The notes under the pieces were generated by a model that saw nothing but the letters and a program-made list of their open reading frames with translations, did no database searches and was not told the DNA's origin. The position numbers and the translations under genes were made by a program. From Chryseobacterium sp. JM1 (GTDB lineage Bacteria > Bacteroidota > Bacteroidia > Flavobacteriales > Weeksellaceae): 64,000 nt of DNA. The DNA lies in assembly GCF_000737715.1 (NCBI RefSeq), contig NZ_JPRN01000004.1, positions 186,001 through 250,000 on the forward strand. The letters run 5' to 3'. Shown in pieces: positions 62,496 to 64,000 of the stretch; the first letter of the stretch is position 1, and each line of letters starts with the position of its first letter.

Positions 62496-63251
62496 ATGAA
62501 AACCATCGAAGAAGTTCTTAAAAAACTGGATGAGATCATCATCTGGAGCAAAGAAAACCAAAGCCCGGCTGGATATTTTGCCTGCACATACCGTATTATG
62601 ACCGCACAGGTGCTGAAAGGAATTCAGCAAAAAAAATTTGAAGACAATCCAAGAATGGTCTCCTTAGATATTGCTTTTGCCCAAAGATATCTGGAAGCCT
62701 GGGACAATTACAGTAAAGGAAAAAAATGTACCCAATCCTGGTACACAGCTTTTGAAGCCACGAAAAATAAAAACCTTTTGATTTTACAGCATATTTTTCT
62801 TGGAATGAATGCCCATATTAATCTGGATCTCGGAATTTCCGCAGCCTCAGTAATGCCCTACCGGAAAATAAATCCTCTTAAAAAGGATTTTGAAAACATC
62901 AACACTGTGATCTCCTCGATCAATCAGCAGGTTCAGGACTCACTGAATACAATATGTTATCCCGTCAATCTTATTGACAAAATTTCCAATGGAAAAGATA
63001 ATGCCGTTCTGGATTTTGCCATTTCCAAAGCAAGAGAAACTTCCTGGGCTACAGCAGTTATTGCATCTAACACACCCAACTTCCTCAGAGAATCAGTGAT
63101 CCATATTGTAGATTATGCCGCCGCAAAAGTGGCAGCTCAGATTTTAAACCCTAAAATAATGACTCCAGCTTTAACGAAAGAGCTGAAAAAGTGTGAGAGC
63201 AATGATGTGGTAAAGAATATTGACATCTTATCTGGAACGAAAGTAGTTTAA
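62496..63251 (+). CDS. DUF5995-like helical protein
   Basis: A 251-aa cytosolic, mostly helical protein. The segment LQHIFLGMNAHINLDLGISA (about 98-117) matches what I recall as the hallmark of the DUF5995 family, with a conserved His-Ile-Asn-Leu-Asp core and an upstream FAQRYLEAWDNY helix. The His/Asp cluster could be a metal site. Function unknown. Single gene. Confidence 0.65.
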   Translation: MKTIEEVLKKLDEIIIWSKENQSPAGYFACTYRIMTAQVLKGIQQKKFEDNPRMVSLDIAFAQRYLEAWDNYSKGKKCTQSWYTAFEATKNKNLLILQHIFLGMNAHINLDLGISAASVMPYRKINPLKKDFENINTVISSINQQVQDSLNTICYPVNLIDKISNGKDNAVLDFAISKARETSWATAVIASNTPNFLRESVIHIVDYAAAKVAAQILNPKIMTPALTKELKKCESNDVVKNIDILSGTKVV

Positions 63252-63304
63252 AGCAAAAAAGATGAAGAACGAAAAAGAGAAGTACAACTACAGCATACAC
63301 TAAC

Positions 63305-63330
63305 TTCCCTCCTCCATCTTCCAATCCCTC
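63305..63330. repeat. Dispersed GGAAGATGG-type repeat upstream of rmuC
   Basis: CTTCCCTCCTCCATCTTCCA, the reverse complement of a GGAAGATGGAGGAGGGAAG-like unit, related to the sequences at 45486-45515 and 45708-45725. Confidence 0.4.
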
Positions 63331-63372
63331 ATTTAAAGTATAAATTAATTTTTCTTTTTGTAATTTTGAAAC

Positions 63373-64000
63373 ATGGAGATGACCTATTTAATTATTGGAT
63401 GTATTGCCGGCGGAGTTCTGGGAGCTGTTATTTTGTATTTTGCCTTAAAATCGTCTACGGTTTCAAGAAGTTCTTATGATGAGCTGAATAATCTGCATAT
63501 CAAAACACATTCAGATCTGGAAAATCTTCAGCTGAAAGTTTATGAACTGAGCCAAAATATTGACAGGGAAAAAGAACAGAACCAATTACAGACCGACCTT
63601 CTGAATGATCTGAAAAATGAATACGCAAAAATTTCAGCAGAACATTCTTCTCTAAATTCTCAATTTTTAGAACAAAAGCAGCTCAATTCCAAACAGACTT
63701 CTCAAATAGAAACGCTGATCACTGAAAAGCAGCATATTTATGCTAAAAATTCTGAGCTTTCTGCTAAAAATGAGAGCATGCAGCATTCTCTTGATACCCA
63801 GAAGGAAGAAATTACCAAAATTCAGGATGAATCAAAGCTGCAGTTTGAAAATCTGGCCAATAAAATTTTAGAAGAAAAAACAGAGAAATTCACGACTCTA
63901 AATCAAAATAATTTAAAAAATATTCTGGACCCTTTTCAGGAAAAAATCGCTGATCTTAAAAACAGGGTAAACGAGGCCTACGAAAAGGAAAATAAGGAAC
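63373..64000 (+). CDS. rmuC: DNA recombination protein RmuC, 5' part
   Basis: An open frame from ATG 63373 to the window end (209 codons, incomplete). An N-terminal membrane helix (about 5-25) precedes a long coiled coil (about 35-155), and then ILEEKTEKFTTLNQNNLKNI and LDPFQEKIADLKNRVNEAYE, the start of the conserved RmuC domain. RmuC proteins limit inversion at short repeats and carry a restriction-endonuclease-like fold in the part missing here. The repeat-like stretch GAAGATGGAGGAGGGAAG (reverse strand, about 63307-63330) lies just upstream. Confidence 0.85.
   Translation, partial: MEMTYLIIGCIAGGVLGAVILYFALKSSTVSRSSYDELNNLHIKTHSDLENLQLKVYELSQNIDREKEQNQLQTDLLNDLKNEYAKISAEHSSLNSQFLEQKQLNSKQTSQIETLITEKQHIYAKNSELSAKNESMQHSLDTQKEEITKIQDESKLQFENLANKILEEKTEKFTTLNQNNLKNILDPFQEKIADLKNRVNEAYEKENKE

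Overview
The window comes from a Bacteroidota chromosome, most likely a Chryseobacterium-like member of the Flavobacteriia (Weeksellaceae). The support is direct. Several genes have promoters of the TTTG-N19-TAnnTTTG type. There is a GLPGLI-family protein, a protein with a type IX secretion tail, several TonB-type barrels, zinc-free forms of S4, S14 and L36, and short GG-leader Cys-rich peptides. The species is an inference. No rRNA, tRNA, CRISPR array, prophage or complete insertion sequence was seen.

Layout. 0.2-5.4 kb: a lipoprotein esterase, a GH43-like secreted protein, and two arginine-deiminase-fold enzymes (CtlX and a DDAH-like protein) separated by a four-helix-bundle (23S IVP/Avd-like) gene that sits between inverted low-complexity repeats. 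5.5-10.7 kb: two small exported proteins with duplicated promoter regions, a 53-aa GG-leader Cys-rich peptide, a TonB-type outer membrane barrel and a membrane-bound AraC regulator. 10.7-13.8 kb: a 228-bp MITE-like element, gltA and eno. 13.9-18.6 kb: two uncharacterised secreted/surface proteins and a four-gene two-component locus (response regulator, unknown soluble protein, membrane protein, histidine kinase). 18.7 kb: a small lipoprotein. 19.2-33.1 kb: the S10-spc-alpha ribosomal cluster on the minus strand, rplC to rplQ, with secY, infA and rpoA.

33.4-50.4 kb: a 17-kb block of non-ribosomal genes that separates rplC from rpsJ. It holds a GLPGLI protein, a glycerol regulon (a DeoR-type regulator divergent from glpD-glpK-glpF and an outer membrane protein), several secreted proteins, a low-affinity iron permease family protein, and an iron-uptake module (TonB siderophore receptor, lipoprotein, PepSY protein) lying between inverted repeats. 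50.4-53.8 kb: the str operon rpsL-rpsG-fusA-rpsJ, which has its own promoter and terminator and no tuf. 54-64 kb: a membrane glycosyltransferase, dps, pncB, a YCII protein, an XRE regulator, an isochorismatase-family hydrolase, a tandemly duplicated GG-leader Cys-rich peptide unit, a type IX secreted protein, a DUF5995-like protein and the start of rmuC.

How the genes work together. The ribosomal, secretion and RNA polymerase genes form long co-directional operons. Within them, three unusually long gaps (rplP-rpsC, rpsN-rpsH and infA-rpmJ) carry repeats or hairpins; the infA-rpmJ gap has two mutually exclusive perfect stems. The glycerol genes form a self-contained regulon with a visible array of repressor-like sites. 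The most interesting candidates for new biology are the GG-leader Cys-rich peptides (three genes, one duplicated from promoter to terminator), the infA-rpmJ RNA, the duplicated promoter module at 5.6/6.2 kb, and the mobile-looking repeats that flank accessory modules. No single large novel system is demonstrable from the sequence alone.
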